Shown piece after piece: positions 42,337 through 49,907 of a stretch of DNA of 64,000 nucleotides (its first letter is position 1; each line of letters begins with the position of its first letter). The translations under genes were made by a program, and so were the position numbers. The notes under the pieces are model-generated. The model worked only from the letters and a program-made list of their open reading frames with translations. It was not told the DNA's origin and ran no database searches. The DNA is from an uncultured Opitutia bacterium (GTDB lineage: Bacteria; Verrucomicrobiota; Verrucomicrobiia; Opitutales; UBA953). The DNA lies in contig CAIOAN010000012.1 of assembly GCA_903855995.1 (NCBI GenBank), forward strand, positions 372,001 through 436,000, written 5' to 3'.

Positions 42337-43569
42337 ATGTCCGTCTATAATTACACCGCGCGCGACGCCAAGGGAGCTTCGACCGAAGGCACTGTCGACG
42401 CTCAGACACGTCGCGAAGCGCTGCGTAAGCTTCAGGCCCGCGGACTCAAGCCCAGCAAGATCGAAGAGGCCGGGGCCGCCGTTCGCGCCAAGGAGGCCTC
42501 CAAGGAGGGCGGACCTGCCGATAAGGATCTCGAGCCCACCGAGGCCGAGTGCCTGCCGTTCTTGGAATCCATGGCCGACCTCGTCCGCAGCGGGATGTCC
42601 GCGGGCGAAGCTTTGCGCCTGCTCGCGCTTCGTCTGCAGAAATCCCGACTCCGCGCACTTTGCGCCGGTATCTGGGCGAAGCTCGGCGAAGGCCAGAGCC
42701 TCTCCGTTGCGATGGGCGCCTACCCGAAGGTTTTTGACGGACAGACGCTCAACCTGATCTCTGCAGGAGAAGCCACGGGTAATATCCGCGACGTCCTCGA
42801 ACGTTTGATCGCGCACTTCACCGAGCAGAAGGAGTTCCGCCGCAAGCTCGTCAGCGCGATGGCCTACCCGTTGTTCATCTGCGTCATCGCCATCGGCGTC
42901 GTCATCTTCTTCGTGCTCTTCCTGCTGCCCCGCCTGCAGACGCTCCTCAACTCCCTCGGGGGGAAGCTGCCGCTGTCGACCAAGCTGCTGATGAATTTCG
43001 CGAGCTTCTTCGTGGTCGCCGGCCCGATCTTCGTCGTCATCGCCATCATCACCGCCATCGGCATCGTGCGCTGGCGTAAGACGGAAGAGGGTAAGATCGC
43101 CTCCGACGCCTTACTGCTCAAGGTGCCGATCGCCGGCTCTTTCGTGATGCGCGTCTCGGTGTTGAACTTCTGCCACACCCTGGCCGTGCTCCTAGAGAAC
43201 GGAATCACCACTGCCGAAGCTTTGCGTCTCGCCGAGAAGACCGCCCCGAACCGCGCGCTGCGCCAGCAGCTCCGCGAGGCCACGGACCGCGTGCTCGAAG
43301 GCGACAGTCTCTCCAAGGCCTTGGCCCGCACGGGTTATTTCCCGCGGTTGTTGCTCGACCGTGTCGCCGTCGCCGAACAGACAGGCAATCTCGCGCCTGG
43401 TTTGCGCGACATCTCCCGCTCCTACCGTGCCGATCTCGACCGGTGGTTAGGCACGATTTCGCAGACCATCTCGGCCTCGGTGCTGGTCGCCGCCTTCTCG
43501 TTCGTTGCGTTCATCGCCTTCGCGATCGTCGCCGCCGTCTTCGAAGTCAGTTCCAGCTTCCGGTTCTAA
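42337..43569 (+). CDS. gspF: Type II secretion system inner-membrane platform protein GspF
   Basis: A 410-residue protein with two copies of the GspF domain (about 70-200 and 280-400), each ending with membrane helices (AMAYPLFICVIAIGVVIFFVL; SASVLVAAFSFVAFIAFAIVA). The start MSVYNYTARDAKGASTEG is typical of the family. A GGAG sequence is positioned six bases upstream of the ATG, one of the few clear Shine-Dalgarno sites here. It is the last plus-strand gsp gene; the REP-like copy 2 follows. Confidence 0.95.
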   Translation: MSVYNYTARDAKGASTEGTVDAQTRREALRKLQARGLKPSKIEEAGAAVRAKEASKEGGPADKDLEPTEAECLPFLESMADLVRSGMSAGEALRLLALRLQKSRLRALCAGIWAKLGEGQSLSVAMGAYPKVFDGQTLNLISAGEATGNIRDVLERLIAHFTEQKEFRRKLVSAMAYPLFICVIAIGVVIFFVLFLLPRLQTLLNSLGGKLPLSTKLLMNFASFFVVAGPIFVVIAIITAIGIVRWRKTEEGKIASDALLLKVPIAGSFVMRVSVLNFCHTLAVLLENGITTAEALRLAEKTAPNRALRQQLREATDRVLEGDSLSKALARTGYFPRLLLDRVAVAEQTGNLAPGLRDISRSYRADLDRWLGTISQTISASVLVAAFSFVAFIAFAIVAAVFEVSSSFRF

Positions 43570-43587
43570 ACGCTGTCAATGTGGAGC

Positions 43588-43609
43588 GGATGCGATGATA
43601 TCGCCTCCG
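43588..43609 (+). repeat. REP-like palindromic element, copy 2
   Basis: Same 22-bp imperfect palindrome as at 33867, with GGATGCGAT / ATCGCCTCC arms, 18 bases after gspF. The next 20 bases (GACTGCATCGGGTAGGG) resemble the sequence after copy 3. Confidence 0.7.
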
Positions 43610-43668
43610 ACTGCATCGGGTAGGGTTAAGCGCCCTCGCTCAACCGTGGCTGACCAGGCCGGTCAGCC

Positions 43669-44232
43669 CTACTTGCCGGCTTCTTCCGCGGGCTTCACGC
43701 CGGAAGGCAGGGTGCCGATGAGTTCCAAGGCGGTCACTTGAATCTTAACGGTGACCGTGCCGGCATTGCCGCGGTCGGCCTGCAGAGAAAGCTGCCCGAT
43801 AGCGAGGTAGGGCGCGCGCGTCTTCACGCTGTCGTAGAAGCGGAGCACGCTGGCCAAATCCGCCTTGCGGCAGCTCATCTGGAGCGAGTGGATGGCGAAC
43901 TTGCCGGCCTTGGTGGTCTTGGGTGACTCGGTGTTGGCGGAGAGGCCGGCTTCCTTGGCCGCGTTGACGGCCTCGGCGACGAGCTTGGCTTCGTCGTAGC
44001 CGTGACCGGAGTCGAGGCCTTGCACGGCGAGGTCGGTTGCCTTGCGGATCTCAGCCTCCTTGTCGGTCCAGGATTTCTGAACCTTGGCCTCCTCCTCGAG
44101 GCTGCGCCAGTTTTCCCAGCCGCCATTGACGCGGGCCCAGGCGCCGGTGGACCAGAGTCCGGCTGCGACGACAATCGCGAGGAGCGCCATGATGCGCTCG
44201 CGTGGTTTCAGGCTGAAGAAGAAGTGTTTCAT
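43669..44232 (-). CDS. GspM/PilO-like type II secretion protein
   Basis: A 187-residue bitopic protein: a short basic cytoplasmic tail, one membrane helix (about 13-33, IMALLAIVVAAGLWSTGAW) and a coiled coil (about 40-80), then a ferredoxin-like domain (AIHSLQMSCRKADLASVLRFYDSV, LSLQADRGNAGTVTVKIQVTALE). This layout fits GspM or PilO. Its start overlaps the gspL-like stop (ATGA). Sequence similarity to classical GspM looks low, so the call leans on position as last gene of the minus-strand gsp block. Confidence 0.78.
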   Translation of the reverse strand: MKHFFFSLKPRERIMALLAIVVAAGLWSTGAWARVNGGWENWRSLEEEAKVQKSWTDKEAEIRKATDLAVQGLDSGHGYDEAKLVAEAVNAAKEAGLSANTESPKTTKAGKFAIHSLQMSCRKADLASVLRFYDSVKTRAPYLAIGQLSLQADRGNAGTVTVKIQVTALELIGTLPSGVKPAEEAGK

Positions 44233-45380
44233 TGTTTGGGGGCTTCGGCGGCTTTGAGCAGGGCGGCCTGCTTGAAGACAACCTCAAGGCGGAAGGTGGT
44301 GGAGGTTTCGCGAACGCGCGGCTCGCTGTTGGTGGCAATTTCGACTTCGGGCATGGCCTGCACGGCCTTGAGCAGCTCCGAGATGTCGCCGGCATTCGGC
44401 GTCCGGGCGTCGATGATCATCGTCGGCTTGGCGAGCGCGCTGTCTTTTGCTTTCTTGATTTCGCAGATGACGGTGGTGAATTCGACGGTGGCCGGCCGCT
44501 TCTCGTTGACGAGCGCGAGCATCTCGAGGGGCAGCAGGCGCTTGACGCCGAGCTCCAGGATGCGGGCCGAGATACCTTGGGAGGCCTCGATGTCCACGAC
44601 CAGCGGTCGGCGGGTCTCGTTGATGGCTTCGAGGGTGCGGGTGCGCACGCCGATGCCGATGGCCGTGAGCTCAAAGAGTAGCGAGAGCACAAGGACGGCG
44701 GCGCTGACGCGGACCACATTCCAGATGATCATGTTCGTACGCTCTTTCTTCCGCCGATCGGCGAGGAAGTCGGCGTCGCGGATATCAGCGTCATCAAGGC
44801 CGGCCTTGGGGATGATGAACTCATCGCCGACTTCATCCTGGAGCACAAGTTTGCCTTCGGCGACTTCCCCGGTGAGGCTACCGCTGAGATTTTCGACGGT
44901 GAAGCCGGCGGTCAGGCTGGCTTGGACGGCGGCGTCCGCGGCGATGCCAGCTTCGTCGGTGTCAGCCAACACGGCGACCACGACGGCGGCAGGCAGGGCG
45001 TCGCCTTTTTTCCAAGCCAGAGCGGTCAGACGTTCCGCACCGCGGTGCACGACGACACCGTCTTCGGCTGGGCGATGGCCGCAGAGGGCCAGGAATTCGG
45101 GGACCACCGGACAGTCTTCCGGCCAGGCGAAGCTTTCTTCGGGCGTGAAGCGGCGGCGATGAGCAGCGTAAGCGAGGGCTTCTTTGCCATCGGCCGAGCT
45201 GACGTATCCGATGAGCATCTGCTCCAGAGGGAAGGGCGAGATGGCCTCAAGGGCCAGGTTGACCTGATCGGAGGCGCCTTCTCCTTCGATCATGAGGCGG
45301 CGGACGAAGAAGCGATTACCGGGCAGCAGGGCGGCCGACAGTGGCTTGGCGCTTTTAAGCCAACTAGTGAAGGAGGTCAT
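44229..45380 (-). CDS. GspL-like type II secretion protein
   Basis: A 383-residue protein: a cytoplasmic actin-like domain (about 1-220), one membrane helix (about 245-265, VVRVSAAVLVLSLLFELTAIGIGV) and a periplasmic ferredoxin-like domain. The helix is followed by coiled coil and a GspL-like ending with VEFTTVICEIKKAKD and FRLEVVFKQA. This is GspL, or a PilM-PilN fusion, by layout. It would recruit GspE at the inner membrane. It overlaps gspK upstream and the gspM-like gene downstream, both by ATGA. Confidence 0.82.
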   Translation of the reverse strand: MTSFTSWLKSAKPLSAALLPGNRFFVRRLMIEGEGASDQVNLALEAISPFPLEQMLIGYVSSADGKEALAYAAHRRRFTPEESFAWPEDCPVVPEFLALCGHRPAEDGVVVHRGAERLTALAWKKGDALPAAVVVAVLADTDEAGIAADAAVQASLTAGFTVENLSGSLTGEVAEGKLVLQDEVGDEFIIPKAGLDDADIRDADFLADRRKKERTNMIIWNVVRVSAAVLVLSLLFELTAIGIGVRTRTLEAINETRRPLVVDIEASQGISARILELGVKRLLPLEMLALVNEKRPATVEFTTVICEIKKAKDSALAKPTMIIDARTPNAGDISELLKAVQAMPEVEIATNSEPRVRETSTTFRLEVVFKQAALLKAAEAPKQ

Positions 45381-46666
45381 TTTTTTGTGGCAGGGGGTCG
45401 GTTAGAGGGGCCGCTGGAAGGGGAGGCCGCCCGCGGTGCCTGGGTGTCTTTGGCGGAGTCGTCGGGTGGTGCGGGGGGGGCGCCGTTATCTTCTTCCCAG
45501 GCGAGAATTTTGAAGGGGTAATTGATGGTGTTGCTGGCAACGCGGCCGCTCATCGTGGACTTGCCCAGAGTGGTGGCTGCCTCGATGCCAGGAGTGAGGT
45601 AAGGGGTAGGTGGGGAATTAGTCGACCGCGTGGAGGCTGTCGAGGTTCCCGTTGTTTTTGGAATAGTAGGGGCTTTGGTGCCCGCCCGGGAGAGCCCGAT
45701 GCTGGCGTCGGTATCCGGGTTGGGGGTGGGGGAGGGGTAGGCGACGTCCTCACGGATGGCCACCAGGGCGCTCACTCGGCACTTAGAGAGCCCTTCCTGC
45801 ACCGTGACCCGGATCCACATCAGGATCACTTCGTCGTCGAATTTGGACATGTTGACGTTTCCGCCGATCAATTGCCTCACCTCGCTCGTGACGCGGAAGT
45901 AAGGAGGCGTACCCACGATCTTTTTCTTAATCTCGTCCTGGCGGTCACGGATGAGCCCGACCTGTTTTTCATCGAGGCCCTGCGAATAGAGCACGGCGTC
46001 GGAGGCTGTGTTGATATTGGTCGTGGTGAAGGTGTAGAGGCTGACGCAGGACTTGAAGGTGTCGAAGATCGGAGTGGTGTGCCCCTGTTCATCGAAGAAG
46101 AATTCCTTCGCGACGCCGATACTCCGGAACTCCTCAAAGGTCCGGATCGGGCGACGCGGCGGCCGGAATGAAAGCGTGGAGCGTTGGTAGGCCGCGTCGG
46201 TCGCTTCTTCGTAGAGGGATTCGTAGGATTTATTCTCCCAGGCGACAATCGCGTCGGCGACGCGCTCGGCGTCATTCTGCTCCATACCCAGGGAGTAGAG
46301 CAGCTGGATGAGGTCGTTTTTGCTGAGCACGCTGAGCGGCAACTTGGCGGTCTCATCTTCATAGTCGAAGGTCACCTTGAGGCCGTCGCGGGCCGGGAAG
46401 CCGGCGTAGACATGGGGATCCTCGAAGCCCTGGGAGGGAGCATGGATTTTATTAAGGTCGATGGAGCGAATTTCCGCGATGACGGCTATAGCGAGCTCGA
46501 GTTCCGACTGGGCGTCGGCGCGCAGTCGACGTCGGTCGGCCTCGTGCGTGGCCATGGAGAGCTCCAGGGAGTTATCCTCCATGAAGCGCCCAAGGAGCAG
46601 GGAGGCGAGGGTCACGAGGACGAGCACGACGATGATGACCGATCCGCGGCGGGAAGCTTTCTTCAT
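45377..46666 (-). CDS. gspK: Type II secretion pseudopilin GspK-like
   Basis: A 429-residue large minor pseudopilin. The N-terminal KKASRRGSVIIVVLVLVTLA lacks the Glu 5 of other pseudopilins, as is normal for GspK. The helix continues and the GspK region KLPLSVLSKNDLIQLLYSLGMEQ with the SAM-like subdomain follows. It caps the pseudopilus with I and J. The C-terminal half (about 320-429) is a low-complexity Ser/Thr/Pro tail (TGTSTASTRSTNSPPTP) not seen in classical GspK. It overlaps gspJ (ATGA). Confidence 0.85.
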   Translation of the reverse strand: MKKASRRGSVIIVVLVLVTLASLLLGRFMEDNSLELSMATHEADRRRLRADAQSELELAIAVIAEIRSIDLNKIHAPSQGFEDPHVYAGFPARDGLKVTFDYEDETAKLPLSVLSKNDLIQLLYSLGMEQNDAERVADAIVAWENKSYESLYEEATDAAYQRSTLSFRPPRRPIRTFEEFRSIGVAKEFFFDEQGHTTPIFDTFKSCVSLYTFTTTNINTASDAVLYSQGLDEKQVGLIRDRQDEIKKKIVGTPPYFRVTSEVRQLIGGNVNMSKFDDEVILMWIRVTVQEGLSKCRVSALVAIREDVAYPSPTPNPDTDASIGLSRAGTKAPTIPKTTGTSTASTRSTNSPPTPYLTPGIEAATTLGKSTMSGRVASNTINYPFKILAWEEDNGAPPAPPDDSAKDTQAPRAASPSSGPSNRPPATKK

Positions 46667-47310
46667 GGACTTGAGGCGCCAGTGCGCTTGATGGGAATAT
46701 TGAGCACGGATTCGGACTTGAGCTTGCCGCGTTCAAAGAAGATATGCACCCGGGCCGGCTTCAGCCAAGCGGTGCCGCCAGTGTCATGCTTGGGCTCGTC
46801 CTCCACTGACCACGACTTGAGGTCGGCATCGTAATACTCGTATTTGAGCGTCTTCACGAAAGGGCTGATGACCGTGTCGTGCAGGTCGCTCTTCTCCCGC
46901 TCAAGCTCGCAGCGGGACTGCCACTGGAAGATCAGCCCGCGGTCTTCGGCGACAAAGACGGTGAAGTCGACGTCGGGGAGCGGGGCGTCGGGCCAGTCGG
47001 CCAGACGTCCGGAATCAGCGAGCAGAAAGGTGAGCCTCGGCTCGGTAGTCCCGCTGCCATTGTCGACGTCCTGGAGCGTGACGCCGGAGGCGGTGGGGCC
47101 GTAGGTGGCTGTCTCGAAGGCATTGCGAACCATGGCCGTGGCGGCGCGGGCGTGCTGATCAAAGAGGCGCTGGTCGCGGCGATCGCCCCAGAGCTCACTC
47201 ATTGAGAATAGGAACGTATTGAGCGCGACCATCAGGATGCCGAGCAACATGAGCGAGACGAGCATCTCGAGCAGCGTGAACCCGCGCCGATGGAAGACGT
47301 GGCGGCTCAT
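46663..47310 (-). CDS. gspJ: Type II secretion minor pseudopilin GspJ-like
   Basis: A 215-residue protein with the prepilin cleavage/methylation motif RRGFTLLEMLVSLMLLGIL near residue 8, Glu at +5. The C-terminal part (about 75-200) is a globular beta domain with a long loop. Order of genes and the Gly-Phe-Thr-Leu motif support the pseudopilin call; naming it J rather than I or H is by position. It overlaps gspI upstream and gspK downstream (ATGA). Confidence 0.85.
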   Translation of the reverse strand: MSRHVFHRRGFTLLEMLVSLMLLGILMVALNTFLFSMSELWGDRRDQRLFDQHARAATAMVRNAFETATYGPTASGVTLQDVDNGSGTTEPRLTFLLADSGRLADWPDAPLPDVDFTVFVAEDRGLIFQWQSRCELEREKSDLHDTVISPFVKTLKYEYYDADLKSWSVEDEPKHDTGGTAWLKPARVHIFFERGKLKSESVLNIPIKRTGASSP

Positions 47311-48044
47311 TGCTTGGGAGCGGGCGCCGGTGGGGCGCCACCATTACCACTGTTACCACCGTTGCCACCCCGCGGGGCTCCGTTATTGCCGTTGCCGGTA
47401 TTCCGCGTGTTGCCCGTGTTGCCCGTGTTGCCCTTATTCCCGGCGGCGCCGGTGTTCCCCGTGCTGCGCGCGTTCCCGGTGGCGCCTTTCTGGCGTGTGT
47501 TGGGTGTTTGTTTGCCCGAAGGATTATTTGCAGTCGGTGCACCCAACTTTCCGATATGCGTCGGCGTGCTGCGGAAGGATGAGTTCCCCATCGCCTCATC
47601 GTAACCGCGCTCCTTGAGCAGCCGCTCGCGGGCTTCGTCGCGGATCTTCTGGCGGTCCGAGGGGATGGACCAAGTCGGCCGGAGGAGCATGCGCGATTCT
47701 GTGCGCGCCGCCGCCAGCGGGCCGTTTTCTTCCGCTTGAATTTCGGCGGTCAGTTCGACGGCGAAGAGATCGCTCACCGTGGTGGCTTCGATTTTCCCGC
47801 TCCACTTCGCGGTGCGGTTTCCGGGCAGGTGGATTTCGCCGCCGGTTTCGACGTCATCGAAGCCGGGTGTCTCCAGCAGGGCGGCCCGGCAACGAGCCAT
47901 ATCGTCAAGGGCCTGCTCGTCTTGCTTGAGCGCTACGCGCCCGAGGAGGACGTTGGAATACGCAGCACCAAGGCCGACCGCTGCGAGCGCGAAGATCGCG
48001 AGGCTCATCAGAACCTCAATCAAGGTGAAGCCGCGGCGTCTCAT
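47307..48044 (-). CDS. gspI: Type II secretion minor pseudopilin GspI-like with collagen-like tail
   Basis: A 245-residue pseudopilin. The motif RRGFTLIEVLMSLAIFALA at the N-terminus has Glu +5. A pseudopilin-like domain fills about 40-120 (LPGNRTAKWSGKIEATTVSD). The last 75 residues are unusual: repeats of Gly-Asn-Thr/Gly-Ala/Gly-Asn-Lys (GNTGNTGNTRNTGNGNNG and relatives) and Gly-rich APRGGNGGNSGNGG. No such tail is known to me in GspI. It overlaps both neighbours by ATGA. Confidence 0.85.
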   Translation of the reverse strand: MRRRGFTLIEVLMSLAIFALAAVGLGAAYSNVLLGRVALKQDEQALDDMARCRAALLETPGFDDVETGGEIHLPGNRTAKWSGKIEATTVSDLFAVELTAEIQAEENGPLAAARTESRMLLRPTWSIPSDRQKIRDEARERLLKERGYDEAMGNSSFRSTPTHIGKLGAPTANNPSGKQTPNTRQKGATGNARSTGNTGAAGNKGNTGNTGNTRNTGNGNNGAPRGGNGGNSGNGGAPPAPAPKQ

Positions 48045-48583
48045 TTGGCATCGACCGCCGGAAGCGGTGCGCAGGTGAGCGGGTCGATCGGCGTGATGCG
48101 CCGGTCCTCGGCCGTGGAGATTTCGAGTCGAACGCGATCGCAGGTGCCGTCGGGGAAGAAGCGCATGCGCGCGAGAGGCTTCTCGGAGGCGACGCCGCCG
48201 AGCAAGATGGCGCCCGAGGATTCCGGTGCGAGCACCTTGACCGTTTTGCCATCGGAGCGCGGGAGCGTCTCCTCATGCGGCGGCTTATCGTCGGTTGGGA
48301 TTTCCTCGCTCCAGGTAAAATCGGGTCCGGAGTCATCCAGCGACGCCACGGGGACGAGTTCGAAGATGCGGCCTTTTTCCACGGATGCCCGACGGATGGT
48401 CTGCAGCAGGGCGAGCAGCGCATCCTCGGGGTCGGAGCGCGCGGTCCCCTTGAGGAGCGAGGCGGATCCACCGATGAGCACCGCCGCAAGCATGCTCATC
48501 AGGCCGAGCACGAGGAGCGTCTCCAGAAGGGTGAAGCCGCTACGCACCGGTTCACCGGATCGATGCTGCGAGGCTCCGTTCAC
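48041..48583 (-). CDS. gspH: Type II secretion minor pseudopilin GspH-like
   Basis: A 180-residue pseudopilin starting with GTG that overlaps the gspG stop. The prepilin motif RSGFTLLETLLVLGLMSML begins near residue 14 and a beta-rich GspH-like domain follows (about 60-170: GRIFELVPVASLDD, GAILLGGVASEKPLARMRFFPDG). The order G, H, I, J supports the H call. It is cleaved and methylated by a prepilin peptidase not found in this window. Confidence 0.85.
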   Translation of the reverse strand: MNGASQHRSGEPVRSGFTLLETLLVLGLMSMLAAVLIGGSASLLKGTARSDPEDALLALLQTIRRASVEKGRIFELVPVASLDDSGPDFTWSEEIPTDDKPPHEETLPRSDGKTVKVLAPESSGAILLGGVASEKPLARMRFFPDGTCDRVRLEISTAEDRRITPIDPLTCAPLPAVDAK

Positions 48584-49026
48584 CAGTTGCCGATATCGTC
48601 CGCGGTGTCCGGCTGCTTATCGCGACCGATCGAAAACAGGTCGTAGCTCTCGGGATTGTGGGTGCCAGGATAGCGGTACTGGTATTCCTGATTCCACGGG
48701 TCGAGAGGGAGGCGTCCGCCTTTGGCTTCCATGTAAGGACCGCGCCATTTGTCGGCCTTGCCTTCCGGGGCGGTGATCAGGGACTTGATGCCTTCTTCGG
48801 TCGAAGGGTAGTCGCCCATGTCGATGCGGTAACGCACGAAGGAGGTCTTGAGCGACTCGTTGACGAAGAGCTTGGCGACGCCTTCTTGGCTCTGTCCGAG
48901 GATCTTGTCGGTGTTCGTGACGGCGAGGCCGACGAGCATGCCGACGATCGCGACGGCGATCAGAATCTCGAGCAGGGTGAAGCCCTTGCGCAGACGGCGG
49001 GCAGGTGTTTTCTGGACGGTGGTCAT
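48580..49026 (-). CDS. gspG: Type II secretion major pseudopilin GspG
   Basis: A 148-residue major pseudopilin. The motif RKGFTLLEILIAVAIVGML begins near residue 14 with Glu +5. The domain carries the classic GspG signature (DMGDYPSTEEGIKSLIT, then RLPLDPWNQEYQYRYPG, ending DLFSIGRDKQPDTADDIGNW), including the Asp residues of the calcium site. It polymerises into the pseudopilus under GspE action. Length is normal. Confidence 0.95.
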   Translation of the reverse strand: MTTVQKTPARRLRKGFTLLEILIAVAIVGMLVGLAVTNTDKILGQSQEGVAKLFVNESLKTSFVRYRIDMGDYPSTEEGIKSLITAPEGKADKWRGPYMEAKGGRLPLDPWNQEYQYRYPGTHNPESYDLFSIGRDKQPDTADDIGNW

Positions 49027-49035
49027 GGGTGAAAA

Positions 49036-49674
49036 TTAGTTGGCTTTGGGTGTCTTCGAGCCCTTGGAGGTCTTGGTGGTCGGTGCCTCCGCGGCAGCTC
49101 CGGCAGCATCGCCGCCGCGATTACGCCCACCGCCGGCATTAGGGTCGCCGCCATTACCGCCACGGAAACGGTCACGCATCGATTGGCGGAAAGCTTCGAT
49201 TTGTTCCGGGGTCAGCTGGGGAGCAGCGGCGCCGCCCGCAGTGGGCGCGATACCGTTGTTCACGGCGGAAATCATCGGAGCGGGGGCCGGGCCGGCGTAC
49301 TTCACGATCACGGCTTGGTGCAGTTCCATTTTCTGCGGCTGGCCGCCGTTGTCGACGAGCAGGGATTCGTTTGCGAGGTCGAAGCCTTTCACGGTGACAG
49401 GCACGTTGATAGAGGGAGCTTCGCCCTCCGCTACCCAGGTAGACTGCTTAGTCAGAGAATTGTAGATACTGTAGTAGTTCACGCCGCCTTCGGCGTACAT
49501 ACCGCGGAACTCAAGGGTGCCCGGGGCGGCGTTGGCCGCGGCGGGTCCGGCCGAGGCGCCGAAGGGAGAATTCTTGACCAAGGATTCGAGGTCGATCGCC
49601 TGGGCGGAGGTGGCCCCGGCGAGCATGGCCGCGAGCGTCAGGAGGCAGGGGGTAAGTCTGTGCAGGATAATCAT
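49036..49674 (-). CDS. Secreted GspC-like periplasmic protein at head of the gsp block
   Basis: A 212-residue protein with a cleavable signal peptide (LTPCLLTLAAMLAGATSAQA). The domain after it (LEFRGMYAEGGVNYYSIYNS, TWVAEGE, VTVKGFDLANESLLVDNGG) follows the pattern of the GspC homology region, which docks onto the secretin N0 domain. It lacks the usual GspC N-terminal membrane anchor in its mature form. A Gly/Asn-rich linker and basic tail (TKTSKGSKTPKAN) end it. Nine bases separate it from gspG. The GspC assignment is an inference from fold-like pattern and position. Confidence 0.6.
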   Translation of the reverse strand: MIILHRLTPCLLTLAAMLAGATSAQAIDLESLVKNSPFGASAGPAAANAAPGTLEFRGMYAEGGVNYYSIYNSLTKQSTWVAEGEAPSINVPVTVKGFDLANESLLVDNGGQPQKMELHQAVIVKYAGPAPAPMISAVNNGIAPTAGGAAAPQLTPEQIEAFRQSMRDRFRGGNGGDPNAGGGRNRGGDAAGAAAEAPTTKTSKGSKTPKAN

Positions 49675-49907
49675 CTTCGGAAAGGGGAGGGGTAACTCTG
49701 AAACACCAAGCGGAGGCTTAGGTTTCTTACTTCCTACGACATCTTGAAAGGCGCTCGGGGTTAATCGAGGAATAATGCCAATAGGTGCAGTCATTTCGCC
49801 ATGTCGGAGGGCATCTTGCGAACGGCCGATTAAGCGGGTAAATACTATTAAACACTTAATTAACAACATGTTATGAGTATTAACAAGTATTTAACAACTT
49901 TTTGACG
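49675..49907. other. AT-rich divergent intergenic region upstream of gspC-like and DUF1592-type genes
   Basis: About 230 bases without a gene, markedly AT-rich between 49830 and 49900. Inverted repeats GTAAATACT (49838-49846) and AGTATTTAAC (49886-49895), and a repeated TATTAACAAG-like sequence, sit just before the ATG at 49908. It must hold the promoters of two divergent units. Confidence 0.6.

Noticed and set aside
47370-47480. Short tandem repeats considered as a CRISPR-like or satellite array.
   Set aside because: They are the coding sequence of the Gly-Asn-Thr tail of the GspI-like protein, in frame, with no spacers.
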